Assembly (NCBI GenBank): GCA_023053685.1
Contig: JALIGW010000003.1
Coordinates: forward strand, 48,325,996 to 48,389,995
DNA from: Diadophis punctatus similis
Taxonomy: Eukaryota > Chordata > Lepidosauria > Squamata > Dipsadidae
Reading direction: 5' to 3'
DNA: 64,000 bases
Part shown: positions 32,580 to 44,040 of the stretch, one piece after another
Numbering within the stretch: position 1 is the stretch's first letter
Layout of the letters: every line of letters begins with the position of its first letter
Notes under the pieces: model-generated
Databases searched by the model: none
Told to the model about the DNA's origin: nothing
What the model saw: only the letters and a program-made list of their open reading frames with translations
Made by a program: the position numbers and the translations under genes

Positions 32580-34070
32580 CCTAAATCAATCACCTACTTG
32601 CCTTCTCACAATGATTGGGACAAGTTAGGTTCACTCTGTAATCTAAGCAAACCTAAGCACTGTGGCTTGTAAGTCCTCATTTAGATTGCACAAACTCAAG
32701 CAATTCTGATTTATTAAATACATATGGTTAAACAAGCCATTATCTCCTAATAATCTTACTAGTTCATCTGGACTGGCAATGTCTATCGCTAATTAATAAA
32801 GTAAGTAATTACTTTATTACTATATTCATTGGAATTATCTTAATGAAATGAATATGAGGAAACATGCCAGTGTATCTCCTACTGTGTATATTGCTAAGCT
32901 ACCAAGCTCTCACAAGGACTCATTAAGAATGAAAGGTCCTTATGACTGTTGAGGGATCTTAATAAATGTATTGAAATTTTATTGTTAAAGGATGGCCTTT
33001 CCTACAAAATAAACACTCCTTCCATGTAAATAAGCAAATGGAACATATCATATTACCTAGACTACTTGAAATAAAGTTTGAAGGCTATCTCCTTCCTCTA
33101 TCCATTGATAGCCAAATGGAATTATACAATAGACAAAAGTAGATATGGGAGAGAGGCAGCAAGATAAACTCATAGGATCATTGCTTAAGTTAAATAGCTG
33201 AGATTTGGTTCAAAGCAATGACCACAGGGTTATAACTAATTACATAATATCCTTTCAAAAATGAAGCATTCAAGCAAAATGTCTACGTCAGGGTTTCCGC
33301 AACGTTGAGGTGTAACTCCCGTGTATCTCTCCTAAGAGGTGTGAAGAACCTTTTAGTTACATTGTTACAATAAATCCATGTTTCCAAAGTTTCACTATAT
33401 TGTTTTCATTGTTTATTTGTGTTTATTTTGATGTTTGAAATTTTAGGGGACCCTGTACATTAAGATTAGACTAAAGGGGAGTATGATGAGGAAAAAGTAT
33501 AGGAACCCCTTTTCCATGTAGAATAATCACACAAGAAACTGTTATGTGAATAAAGAATTGAAAGATTATCCAATTCATGGGAAAGTAGTAGGTTATTGGT
33601 TATGTTACAAAGAGAGCAATTTTTATATTTCTAAGAAAGTCAAACAAATGATTAATGAATGAAATATGACCAACATTACTGAACATGTACATAACAATTG
33701 AAAATCAAGAGGATGACAATAGAAGAATCTAGGAATCAAAAAGTACTTCCATTATGGATTTCTTTTCTTCAGACACTTCATTTATGTCAAAATGCAAAAA
33801 TGATAATTTCCTTTAATGTTGATATTTATGATGACAATAAATACTACATAAATCACTGTTGGGTTCTATATGCAAAACCAGTATTTGCACATTGGCAGTT
33901 ATACATAGAAATTCTAGAATTGCATCATCTTAAAATGAAAAATACCATTTTACGGAACACCCATATGAGGAACATTTATTGGATTAACAAAGGTGCCTTT
34001 AAAGCAGTGTTGGCAGTATAACCCATTACTCTATTTGTAAATATAAGAAATTATTGAGAGGAAAAAATGA
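32580..34070. other. No gene recognised
   Basis: AT-rich. The 107-codon frame at 33698-34021 has a biased I/N/K/L composition and no motif, as expected for chance ORFs in AT-rich DNA. 'cagggtttccgcaac' at 33290 resembles a hAT end, but no partner end was found. Confidence 0.4.
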
Positions 34071-34074
34071 ATAC

Positions 34075-34320
34075 TAAGATTTATTTATTAGATTTTTATC
34101 CTGTTTTTATTACTTGTTTAAGTAACTCAAGGCAGCAAACATACCCAATATTCTTCCTCCTCCCATTTTCCCCACAACAACCTTGTGAGGTGGTTGGGCT
34201 GAGAAAAAGTGACTATCCCAAGATCACCCAGCCAGTGTTTATGCCTAAAGTAGGCTAAAACTCACAGTCTCCTAGTTTCTAGACAAGCACTTTCACCATT
34301 ATACCAAACTGGCTCTTGCT
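34075..34320 (-). mobile_element. tRNA-derived SINE (TGGTGTAGTGG head), antisense
   Basis: On the minus strand it reads 'agagccagtttggtataatggtgaaagtgcttgtctagaaactaggagactgtgagtttta', with A- and B-box-like segments. Then comes the body 'cagcccaaccacctcacaaggttgttgtgggg', ending in an (AAAT)n-like tail at 34078-34090. Same family as 16590 and 37326. Confidence 0.85.
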
Positions 34321-34324
34321 TTAA

Positions 34325-34900
34325 GAAAACAATTCACTTGTTTTATAAAGTGAAAATTTCTATCTTGGGTATTTCATAGTAATTTCCCAATTCTCCAGGA
34401 AGATATACTTCAAAAAAGGTTCTTGTTATTTTGAAGCACTACAGTTAGCCAAATGAGTATTTATTTCCATTGATCTTGTATGCCAATTGCATGCCAAACA
34501 TACCATTCACCTTCTTGCTGCACAGCAATGTTTTGTTCTATCTGCTGGGTACTCTCATGGAGGTTCATTTCTTATTTTTCTTTTTTGAAAATTAAATTGT
34601 AAAGAATATCTTGGTTTGCTGCCACTATCAAACCCTTTTCTCAATTGGAAATCAATTTCTCTTTCTTTGAGGTAATGTGACTTGGTGGAATATGGGAAAA
34701 AACACAATAGCACAGAGACTTAAAAATTCCAAATAAGAAATCAAATTAAGTTTTATAAACTAATTTAAAATGGGTCAACAGTCTTCCTTAATATCGTAAT
34801 TAAGATTAACTTTGTTAGAGTATTCTGTTAACTGGTATTAGAAGATGACTTAATAGTAATTTCTATCCGTTTTTATCTATCCATTTGCTGTCAGTTAAAT
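34325..34900. other. No gene recognised
   Basis: AT-rich DNA with no identifiable structure. Confidence 0.4.
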
Positions 34901-34903
34901 GTA

Positions 34904-35125
34904 CAGGCAGTCCTCATTTAGCAACCAGGGTTGAGACTGGAAACTTGACCATTAAGCAAAGGGGTCACTAATTGATTTGTGCTTATGATTTTATTACAGC
35001 TTTCCTTTGCTTTACCAACCAGCAAAGGTCATAAATGGGAGAATTAGTCCCAAAGTTACATATTAATCACTTTTGTAACTGCAAATGATTGTTAAACAAG
35101 GCAGTAGTTAAACAAGGACTACCTG
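34904..35125. mobile_element. TA-flanked MITE (CAGGTAGTCCTC family), short copy
   Basis: It starts CAGGCAGTCCTCATTTAGC and ends AACAAGGACTACCTG, with TA at 34902-34903 and 35126-35127. At 222 bp it is an internally deleted relative of the copy at 53944-54318. Confidence 0.85.
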
Positions 35126-35340
35126 TACTGATTAAAGTTTCTGGATTAAAAACAGGGAGATTGTGACTTCCAGTTCTGACTTGGGCACAAAATCCACTGG
35201 AGAACTTTGAACAATTACTCCCTCTCAGTCATAGGAAGAAGCATCTGGCAACAGAAAACTGCTTCCAAAAATGTTGCGAATTTTTTTTCATGGATATATC
35301 TTTCAGAGCACAAACCCTTGCCTTCCTGGCACTAAATATA

Positions 35341-35430
35341 GAATAGAATAGAATAGAATAGAATAGAATAGAATAGAATAGAATAGAATAGAATAGAATA
35401 GAATAGAATAGAATAGAATAGAATAGAATA
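35341..35430 (-). repeat. (GAATA)18 microsatellite forming a CR1 3' tail
   Basis: Eighteen uninterrupted units adjoin the 3' end of the antisense CR1 at 35431. Read on the CR1 strand the unit is TATTC. The perfect regularity suggests recent expansion. Confidence 0.95.
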
Positions 35431-36110
35431 ACAGAGTTGGAAGAGACCTTGGAGGTCTTCTAGTCCAACCCCCTGCTTAGGCAGGAAACCCTACACCACT
35501 TCAGACAAATGGTTATCCAACATCTTCTTAAAAACTTCCAGTGTTGGAGCATTCACAACTTCTGGAGGCAAGCTGTTCCTCTGATTAATTGTTCTAACTG
35601 TCAGGAAATTTCTCCTTAGTTCTAAGTTGCTTCTCTCCTTGATTAGTTTCCACCCATTGCTTCTTGTCCTACCCTCAGGTGCTTTGGAGAATAGTTTGAC
35701 TCCCTCTTCTTTGTGGCAACCCCTGAGATATTGGAACACTGCTATCATGTCTCCCCTAGTCCTTCTTTTCATTAAACTAGACATACCCAGTTCCTGCAAC
35801 TGTTCTTCATATGTTTTAGCCGCCAGTCCCCTAATTATCTTTGTTGCTCTTCTATGCACTCTTTATAGAGTCTCAACATCCTTTTTGCACCGTGGCGACC
35901 AAAACTGAATGCAGTATTCCAAGTGTGGCCTTACCAAGGCATTATAAGGTGATATTAACACTTCGCGTGATCTTGATTCTATCCCTCTGTTAATGCAGCC
36001 TAGAACTGTGTTGCCTTTTTTTGGCAGCTGCTGCACACTGCTGGCTCATATTTAAATGGTTGTCCACTAGGACTCCAAGATCCTTCTCACAGTACACAGT
36101 ACACAATACA
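35431..36110 (-). pseudogene. CR1 LINE 3' part, antisense, 5' truncated
   Basis: The minus-strand peptide MHRRATKIIRGLAAKTYEE, then RTRGDMIAVFQYLRGCHKEE, NFLTVRTINQRNSLPPEVV and a terminal HLSEVV stop, is the C-terminal tail of CR1 ORF2 ('RRATK.I.GL', 'R.RGD.I..F', 'F..R....WN.LP..VV'). The expected W before N is changed to R here. The 3' end reads 'gaccttggaggtcttctagtcc' on the top strand, the CR1 terminus that the SINE at 16771 shares. RT is absent. More CR1-like sequence, in degraded form, runs to about 36110 ('ggctcatatttaaatggttgtccactaggactccaag'). Confidence 0.9.
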
Positions 36111-36395
36111 TGATATTGTTTTGAGTGATAGTTTTAGTATTATAGTTCCTTTTCCTGACCAACATAACACATGAAATTTTAGATCTGCTGTATTGTGATA
36201 TTATTATAAGCCTTATTTATGTAACCTACTTAAAATAAACTCATTTCTAGTTTCTCTGGAACTTGTACATTCAGAATAAAGAAACATAACTAGGCTAAAA
36301 TAATAATTCGGCAACAAATTCAGTACACAAAAGTGATTAGAACTGGTGAAGCAAAAGTTGCAGAAAGAACATTTCAGCAGTTCAAGAAAAAAAAA

Positions 36396-37003
36396 ACATA
36401 GTGTACTTCATTATTGAGTCTGTCATATGCACTTCTATAACTATCTGGTTTGGTTTTGCAACCCAACAAGACAGACACAGACTTCAGAGGATAATTAGAA
36501 CTGCAGAAAAACAATTACTACCAACCTGCCTTCCATTGAGGACTTGTATACTGAAAAGAGGGCTGTGAAAATATTTACAGACCCATCACATCTTGGACAT
36601 AACTGTTTCAACTCCTACCCTCAAAACGACGCTATAGAGCACTGCACACCAGAACTAGACACAAGAACAGTTTTTTCCCAAACGCCATCACTCTGCTAAA
36701 CAAATAATTCCCTCAACACTGTCAAACTATTTACAAAGTCTGCACTACTATTAATCTTCTCATCATTCCTATCACCCATCTCCTCCCACTTATGACTGTA
36801 TGACTGTAACTTTGTTGCTTGTATCCTTACAATTTATATTGACTGTTTCCTAATGTTATTTGATTGCTTATTTGTACCCTATGACTATCATTAAGTGTTG
36901 TACCTTATGATTCTTGACGAACGTATCTTTTCTTTTATGTACACTGAGAGCATATGCACCAAGACAAATTCCTTGTGTGTCCAATCACATTGGCCAATAA
37001 AGA
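36396..37003 (+). pseudogene. CR1/L3-like LINE 3' end, second copy
   Basis: From 'cattattgagtctgtcatatgcac' it matches the 18.1-kb copy (IIESVICTSITVW region), with several indels that break the frame. The conserved 3' UTR ('cactgagagcatatgcacc..ggccaataaagaa') ends at 37003 and runs into a microsatellite. It is more heavily truncated at the 5' end than the 18-kb copy. Confidence 0.85.
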
Positions 37004-37120
37004 AATCTATCTATCTATCTATCTATCCATCCATCCATCCATCCATCCATCCATCCATCCATCCATCCATCCATCCATCCATCCATCTATCTATCTATCT
37101 ATCTATCTATCCATCCATCA
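37004..37120 (+). repeat. Compound tetranucleotide microsatellite (ATCT)n(ATCC)n(ATCT)n(ATCC)n
   Basis: It directly continues the LINE tail. Three-part organisation with a central ATCC block. The 'IHPSIHPS' ORF across it (36895-37146) is an artefact. Confidence 0.95.
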
Positions 37121-37325
37121 TCTACCAAAATGATGATGGACTCTAATGAATGAAAGATCTGTAGAATTCTGCCTGCCCAGTACATGTGATAGTTATCTAA
37201 ATAAATAAGTACATCTTGACATGGAATAATTTTTCCCCTAATACTTAAGCAATAAATATCAACTGTTTCTAAAAGACTTCTAAATATCTGGCCATCAGTC
37301 TCCTTGTGCCATTAAATAAACAATA

Positions 37326-37480
37326 AGAGCCAATGTGGTGTAGTGGCTATGGACAAGGGAAACCAAGTTGTGGTTCTTGCTAAGCCATGCAAATCCAGTG
37401 GATTACTTTGGATAGTCATTCTCTCAGTCCAACCAAGCTCACAAGTTTGTTTTTGTGGAGAAAAATGGGTCCTATACCAC
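37326..37480 (+). mobile_element. tRNA-derived SINE (TGGTGTAGTGG head), decayed
   Basis: 'agagccaatgtggtgtagtggctatggac' starts the head. The body 'agtcattctctcagtccaaccaagctcacaagtttg' is the same as in the 34075 copy read on its sense strand. Confidence 0.75.
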
Positions 37481-37489
37481 ACTTAGATA

Positions 37490-39030
37490 TAACTACATAC
37501 CAAATAAAAATATCCAGCAGACTAAGGGCCTCCTTACAAAGGATGCAACTTCCATGAAGATAGTTTCTCACCTTCTAAACAGATTGAAGTCTCAAACAGG
37601 TTAGAAGACTTATTTCCCCAATTGTGAAAAGGTCAATTACAGTGTAGCCCAATGCTCACTTGAGACTGATTACATAAGCATGGATAAATGTTTATGCTGA
37701 TATATATGTATATTCATAATAACTGTTACATATCATGGCTCAGCTGCAACTTTAGGACAATTGAAGCCAGTGTTGGTATTTGTCTTCTCTTCTAAATATA
37801 GTATGAACTTTTGTGAGACTTTCCATCTACTGTGAAGGATAGAGAAAGAATTTAAGAATTCCACATTATGTTAGATTTATTTATTTCTGCAGATCCCTGT
37901 AGCCATCCTCTTCATTTTCATTCTTATGCAATGCATGTAGTGATGTTGCTTATGTCATAACAATTTCATTTTAATTCAGCTTGACAGGATTCTTTTACTA
38001 TTTGTCCTAAATGAAAGGGGTCCACTTCATTAGACTATTTATCTTTTACATTTTATTGTGTCGGTGGCATTAAGATATAATACTTCCATCACCATTAAAA
38101 TGCCAGATTCTTAGATACAGTATTTTTCTTCATTTTTAATGAGTAGACAGAATCCAGATGGCATTTTCTTGTTTTCTATTTGCTGCTGTGCAAATGTAGG
38201 GACTAAACTAATTAGTGGAAATAGGAAGGTGAACAGCTGTTAGTGAAGGGCCACTTCACACACACTATTTTTCTGTACGAACATGGTATCTATTTAGGGG
38301 GGGGGGAATGTGAAATTTATTTACCATACAAGAGAATTGTATGGCCATACTATGTTGCTTATCAGAGCTAATGTCACTGTAACTTCACTAACAGCTAATA
38401 AACACTAACATATTAGCAAACTTTCACACCGCACACTTGATAATTCTGATGCTTTAAGAAATAACAAGTTAGACTGCTGCTACTCTTGTACACTCTCTTT
38501 GTAGCATAGGCACCAATTAATGAGCAATAATGGCACAATGCCTCTTTCATTATGATCAAACATATACCAGATCCTTCAAATTCAGTTGATAAACAAAATA
38601 ACTGTAAATAGAAAGATCACAATGCCTCTTCTGATAGAGACCAATATGATAGAGATCTTGGCTAAGTGACTCTGTCACAGGGTTCTTTGCAAAAAAAAAA
38701 AAAAGAGTGTGAGATATTGTGCTGAGCCTAAGAGAAAGAGGAGAATCTTTAGACACAATCAATCAGCAGATGGGAGAGGTAGCTACTGACTTATCAAAGA
38801 AATGGATTTGTAGCCTGTCATGCAAATTGCTTGGGAAAAAAAAGGCAAATGCTCCAAGGAGACTTTGCCTTAATGAACTCAGTAATAAGGGAGGGCTGGA
38901 GGATTCTCCTCTCAGTTCTCAATAATCTGTGTTGTTAACATCTAATTCCTGGCATTAAAATGCGTTAAGGAAATTCTGCGTGAGTCTTTCTTCCTTGATT
39001 GTGTTCTGCAGTTAAGAGTCTTGACCAGAA
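37490..39030. other. No gene recognised
   Basis: AT-rich with a G-run at 38297-38308 and a poly-A at 38690-38704. The inverted phrase 'gagaatctttagacac' versus 'ggattctcctctcag' flanks the 68-codon frame at 38719-38925, which shows no motif. Confidence 0.4.
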
Positions 39031-39100
39031 GTTGGTTCCTGCCGGAGCTGTCCGGTGCGCAGCTCCGGTAGGGTACGGCCGATTGCGCAAGTGAACAAAC
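39031..39100. repeat. Left-end fragment of the GGTGGGTTC hAT-type MITE
   Basis: 'cagaagttggttcctgccggagctgtccggtgcgcagctccggtagggtacggccgattgcgca' matches the left 70 bases of the 9529 copy. The right end and duplication are missing. Confidence 0.75.
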
Positions 39101-39104
39101 AAGG

Positions 39105-40120
39105 AATTTACAAATATCATTGAATTAGGTTAAGTTTTTCAATATTTCATTATTTGGTTATAAGATTAGAAGTTACAGTAAATTCTATCCAAGCTACTGA
39201 AGATTTACTCTGGTTTAACAGATTTTATAAAAGTAGGACATTAAGTTTTTATGTTAAGAGAAACTTGTATTTCAGATGAGGAGTAGCCCAGTAGCACCTT
39301 TTTCAACATAATTGTTATTAAAGACAAGAACTGCAGTGCACTTTATCACATAGCGTGGCAATATAGGATGTGATACAAGCCCATATGACCTGTTTTCCTT
39401 GTTACCTTCTGGGAGGAGACTTCATAATATCCGAAGCAGAACATCTAGATTCAGTCAGTTTTGTTCCATATGGTATCAACCTTGTGAACTCTATATATAT
39501 TCCCATACATAACACACATAACACATACTGTATACACATACTATATATATATATAGTATGTGTATAGATGTGTTAGGTATGGGTATAGGTAGTTATATCA
39601 TTTCTTTTGAGAGCAGGCAACAAAATTTCACTTTTAATGAGTGCCAGTGTGCTCGCAGTAAAAAATGACAATAACAATAGATAACAATATGTATCTGATA
39701 TATAGAATTGTAGTCTAGAAATTACTTCCAAGTCGAATTAAATTCTCATTTATTTTTGAAATATAAAAATATTTTGCACATTGAAACAAATTCCCACAAC
39801 TTAATACTTCTGCAGAAATAAGAAGTCCTTTCTAAAAGGAATCCAAGAGTATTCTTGCATATGCAATGTCAGTTGAATATATATTTGTGAATACTGAATA
39901 TATATCAAATTCAGTAAACATATACATAGTTCTTAAAGTACCTTGATAGTATGGAATAAGATTAGCCCCATTTCTGCCATCTTCCGGAAGTTCCTTAACA
40001 TGATTGGTGACATAAAAATTTAATAAATAAAAATAAAAATAAAGGTGGCTTGGGGATCTCAGGGAAATGGAGAACTGATAAGATACATAACTGTACAAAT
40101 CAAGTTGGTCCCTAGTCTTT
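39105..40120. other. No gene recognised; TA-rich palindrome
   Basis: 'catactatatatatatatagtatg' at about 39537-39560 is a near-perfect palindrome within low-complexity CA/TA DNA. No gene. Confidence 0.5.
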
Positions 40121-40191
40121 AATGTTTTTATTATTTTATAATAATAAAAACATTATTATAACATCTTTAATGTTTTTATTATTTTATAATA
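40121..40191. repeat. Perfect 15-bp hairpin plus direct copy of one arm
   Basis: Arms aatgtttttattatt (40121-40135) and aataataaaaacatt (40140-40154) are exact complements around the loop ttat. The arm is repeated directly at 40169-40183. This probably arose by fold-back duplication next to an L2-like tail. Confidence 0.85.
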
Positions 40192-40305
40192 GTTTTTATT
40201 GTAGCATAATTTTGCTTTTTATGGTCTGTTTTTATTTCACATTGCCCAGAGTCCTGTTTGGGAAAGTGGTAGCTATATAAATATAATGAATAAATAAATT
40301 CCATT
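40192..40305 (+). repeat. L2-type LINE 3' tail
   Basis: 'cacattgcccagagtcctgtttgggaaagtggtagctatataaatataatgaataaataaa' resembles the L2 3' end at 53335-53410 ('gccgccctgagtcc..gggcggcatataa'). A second, shorter tail follows at 40396-40446 ('gagctgcccagagttgttgagagtcaggaagcatataaatataataaa'). Confidence 0.6.
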
Positions 40306-40449
40306 CCAATCCTCCAGATAAATTGCAAAGATTTAAATTGGTTACTAATGATCCATCCTAGTCTTTTTCTCCAGATAATAAATTCTATTATTGTGAGCTG
40401 CCCAGAGTTGTTGAGAGTCAGGAAGCATATAAATATAATAAATTGTGGT

Positions 40450-41999
40450 GATGATTACCTTCATGATCAATACAGAGCACTTGTAAAAGCAGATACTTTA
40501 TTTTCACATCCACCAAAATTCTCTGATCTAAACTCAGTTAAACTTTTAGAAATGATGACTTACAAAGTAGTGTTGTGCACTTCAAAATCTATTTCTAATT
40601 AGTTTTTTCAGAATATACACAATGTTACTACTTTTTATCCAGAGCTACAAATATCTTCAACTTTCTACAAAGTGACTGGCCATCACTTAGTACTTTTTTT
40701 TTTCAATGTCTTCCACAAACCTGGTTGTTCACTCAATTCTGAATTGGAAAGTCCCAGTCCACAAATTTATCTTATGGAGAATCCATGCTAGTTTCTTAGT
40801 TAAGAGTTGTCCATTATTTATTCTTCTCTACTTCCTGATTTTAACAATTCCATGTATGGAAGAAGCCCACATATAATTTACAATATTTTGGTGACTGACT
40901 TCAGAGATTACAAAATCTGCATTTTCATAAGTTTAAAACAATTTACAGGTTATTTTTTCATGAAAACGTACAGCAATGATACCGAACAGATAATACACTG
41001 AAACTGATTATGGAAAAAGACATTTTTCAAGAGAATAGCTTTCTGAGGTAAAGTATTTCCAAATATTTGCTTCAGTAAAATACTTGCAGAGAGGGGAAGA
41101 CTTACAGCATCCTTAGACCTAATTATCTAAAGTTAACAGCATTGTTTTTCCAGCTAAGATGTGATAAGAAAGATTCAAGAAAAACTTCATGAAGGCCACT
41201 TTAGGCCATTAGATGCAGAATGTGCAAGAATGTCTACTATTCACAGCCGATTCAAAGTCTTAAAAACATTTATAGTTGGCTTTGTCAGAAGAATCAATCT
41301 TCTCAGTAAAGGTGTTATATCAGTATTAGAACAGCATGGAAAAAGACTGGAAATCTTATTTGCGAGTTTAAGAGATCATAAGGACTTAATTGTTATATAC
41401 TATTTTTCCAGATTTTCAGAGACTGCAAATATAAGCAATTTTACATAAGTATAGTCAGTAATTGCTTAAGGACTGTATGATTACAGTGACCCCGTGAATT
41501 AATAATTGGTGTTTTGTAATTCACTAAGCAAAGCGTTGACCTGTTTGTAAAGAAGTGTAATTTCACTCATATTCTGCCCACCTTCCTCTATCCACAACCA
41601 ATGTGGAAGGAGAAAAAAACAAACTACAAAGCAAATTCTAATATTTTTGCAATTAATAGTAATAAAAATATTAACTGTCATAATTCCACTGTAATAATCA
41701 AAGTTGTAACCAAAACTGTAATACTTTGTGCTATTTAGCTTACCCATTAAAGCAAATAAACAATAAATATCTTGGGTTAATATTCACATATTAAGTACAA
41801 GTACCAGTTATACAGAAGAAAAGCTAGAAAGATAATTTTTTTCTATTTTATTTTGTTAGCTACTTCATACAAGGTTTTGTAGTAGAAAGACACAATGAAC
41901 CGAACAAAAATCATGAAAATGTAAAGTTAAAACAAAACAGCATTAAAACACGTTACAATGAATAAGTGTTAAAAGTAGCAAATAAAATGTATGTATGAA
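40450..41999. other. No gene recognised; one unassigned 95-codon ORF
   Basis: An ORF at 41161-41448 (+) begins at a GTG codon and includes LDAECARMSTIHSRFKVLKT. It is K/R/L-rich without a motif that I know. No splice sites of note or promoter are visible, and I cannot tell a decayed exon from chance. Confidence 0.3.
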
Positions 42000-42075
42000 T
42001 ATATATGTATGTATGTATGTGTATACATGTGTGTGTGTGTGTATACATATGTATATGTACACACACACACGCACA
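42000..42075 (+). repeat. Compound (TATG)n/(TG)n/(CA)n microsatellite
   Basis: TATG units pass into TG and then, after 'tatacatatgtatatgta', into CA units. The two halves are inverted to each other and could pair. Confidence 0.85.
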
Positions 42076-42079
42076 TCTT

Positions 42080-43015
42080 TGTACCAAATATTCCAGACAA
42101 TTGAATTTGACATTTAGTTTCATACATAAATAGCAACTCTGACATGCTATGCCTCTACTATCTTGAAGTTCAAAGCAATATTTTTATTTTCCATTTATGC
42201 AATGACCAGATCCATGAAGCAAGATTATAGGTTACATTACAGATCTTCAAACTATAGTCCAGATTGATTGATTTTTTTACTCTCTCTCTCTCTTTTTAAT
42301 CTTAGATGAAGACAATTTGGTCAATAAGAGGGGACAGTCATCTCATTCTCATTACAAGTGGCAATGGTTTTTCTTTGCTGCCTTTTGCTCGTTTTCCAAC
42401 AAATTATGTTAATTTACTGCCTCTAATACTGGACAGACACTAGCAGTTTTTTCCACTGATTTGTCTAATTCTGTTTTAAAGCTATTCAAGTTATCAACTA
42501 TCACTGTACTGTTAAGAATTACTTCTTTACGACTACCCTAAACCTTGAACCACTCTAATTCTAGTATGAGAGAGGAAATATAGTTTCTTCTCCTCCATTT
42601 TTCTTTGTACCATACATAGTTTCCATTCTTACACATTTTTCTAGTTAAAGGACCACAAATGTAATTTTCTCTCATAATAAGTTACGCTTGATCATTTTCT
42701 TTAATTTCTCCTGCTCTACAATATTCACTTTGACATGTAGTAATTAGAATTGTATAGTGTATTTTAAACATCATACTGTAGTTCCATATACAGGTTTTTA
42801 GATATTGGCAGCTTTATTTTTTTTCTTGCTAATAACGCCGAATTTAACTTCTTTCCTAGCAATTCCACAATACACTGATGTTTTCAACAACCCATCCAAA
42901 ACAAGCTCAGGACTGCAAGACTGCATATTTTTTTTCTACCTACTATACTGTGATGGAACATGATTTCATCAGTACAAACTTTATACTAATCACACTATGA
43001 CAACAGTAGAATATG
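42080..43015. other. No gene recognised
   Basis: AT-rich, with a (TC)n run at 42281-42293. No repeats or coding identified. Confidence 0.4.
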
Positions 43016-43026
43016 TCCCAGTAGAC

Positions 43027-43133
43027 CAAGAGGTCTTCAAACTTGGCAACTTTCAGATTTATGAACTTCAACTCCCAGAATTCCAGGAGTTGAAGTCCAC
43101 AAGTCTTAAAGTTGCCAAGTTTGGGGACCCCTG
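43027..43133. mobile_element. Fold-back hAT-type MITE (TTGGCAACTTTAAGACTTGTGG family)
   Basis: The 107-bp element runs from CAAGAGGTCTTCAAACTTGG to CCAAGTTTGGGGACCCCTG. Perfect duplications cagtagac lie at 43019-43026 and 43134-43141. The two halves are near-complete inverted repeats meeting at 'ccagaattccagg', so the whole element can fold into one hairpin. Confidence 0.92.
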
Positions 43134-43144
43134 CAGTAGACAAT

Positions 43145-43850
43145 GTCCAATATGGACTATATTTTTCTGACCTGGTATAACGTATGCATACATTCCACAA
43201 GGATCAATACATAAAACAATGTTATTGTTTTTACTCTCGTCAAGAGTTTCAATGGCTGTGAATCTGTTATAACTCTTTAAGTCTTGCATATTTCTCCTCT
43301 TACAATCTGTAGTGAATCAGTAAGATTGCTATGGGTGCTGAGACATAGTTGCTTGCTTTGTTCTGAGTGGACGTTTCAAAAACATTCTGCTCTCCTAACT
43401 TCAGCAGTGGACAAATACAGAAGACCAGCTCAGTTATCCTGACACTGTGGATGAATGAAGGGCTTGCCAGTATATTGGAATGAAATGGAAACTGCTTCAC
43501 TTAATTTAGAGATTGTTACTCCTTGTTTCTGTCTACCTCTCCTTTCTTGTTGCATTAGTTTCTTCATTTCAAAGAAGTTAAGTAGCAGCTAAGTGATTGC
43601 CTGCAGCATCTTTTGGCCCCAAGGCTAGGCAACATGCTCCAACAAGCACAACATAACTGAAAGAAGTCAGAATTGTAAAGACTTGGTTAAAATGCACAAT
43701 TTTAGACAATGATAGATAATTAAAAGTATTTATTTGCATAGTGTTAAGAACGCCACATTCTTGGGCAAGGTAAGATGTACTAAGAGCAAGTTAATCAAAA
43801 CCGACCAAATGTTTGGAGAGAAACTTCGTCTTCAGGATCCTCAACAAAGA
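43145..43850. other. No gene recognised; shore of the CpG island
   Basis: A minus-strand frame (43300-43500) has no motif. GC content begins to rise near 43840. Confidence 0.4.
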
Positions 43851-43857
43851 GTGCCTA

Positions 43858-44040
43858 CCTTACCTGTCGGGGCTGGAAGAGATTCAGCAGGCGCGTTCAG
43901 GCACCAATAAAAACGCAGCCCCACCTCCATCTGTGGTATGAAGGCGGAGGAGTTATGAACTCCTGCTAAAGAAAACCTGCAGGAGGTAGCTGGGCGCTAA
44001 CCTTTAGCCCTCCGGCCTCAAAGCAAGTTCGCACCTATTG
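43858..44040 (-). promoter_or_regulatory. Possible divergent first exon with splice donor
   Basis: The minus strand reads ..CCCCGACAG|GTAAGG, a near-ideal 5' splice site (exon end 43864, GT at 43863-43862). A CCAAT box, read as ATTGG on this strand, is at 43904-43908. The short segment before the donor has no ATG frame, so it would be untranslated or a long non-coding RNA. Divergent transcripts are common at vertebrate CpG islands; this one is inferred. Confidence 0.35.

Noticed and set aside
32087..32593. S/L/P-rich 168-codon minus-strand ORF and the E/R/K-rich ORFs opposite
   Set aside because: They arise from the purine tract inside a MITE. Both strands and several frames are open, which is typical of low complexity.
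33290..33515. Possible hAT element beginning 'cagggtttccgcaac'
   Set aside because: No matching inverted end or 8-bp duplication was found.
33698..34021. 107-codon ORF
   Set aside because: AT-rich codon mix, no motif, no exon context. Expected by chance in DNA of this composition.
36895..37146. Repetitive 'IHPSIHPS' protein
   Set aside because: Artefact of the ATCT/ATCC microsatellite in one frame.
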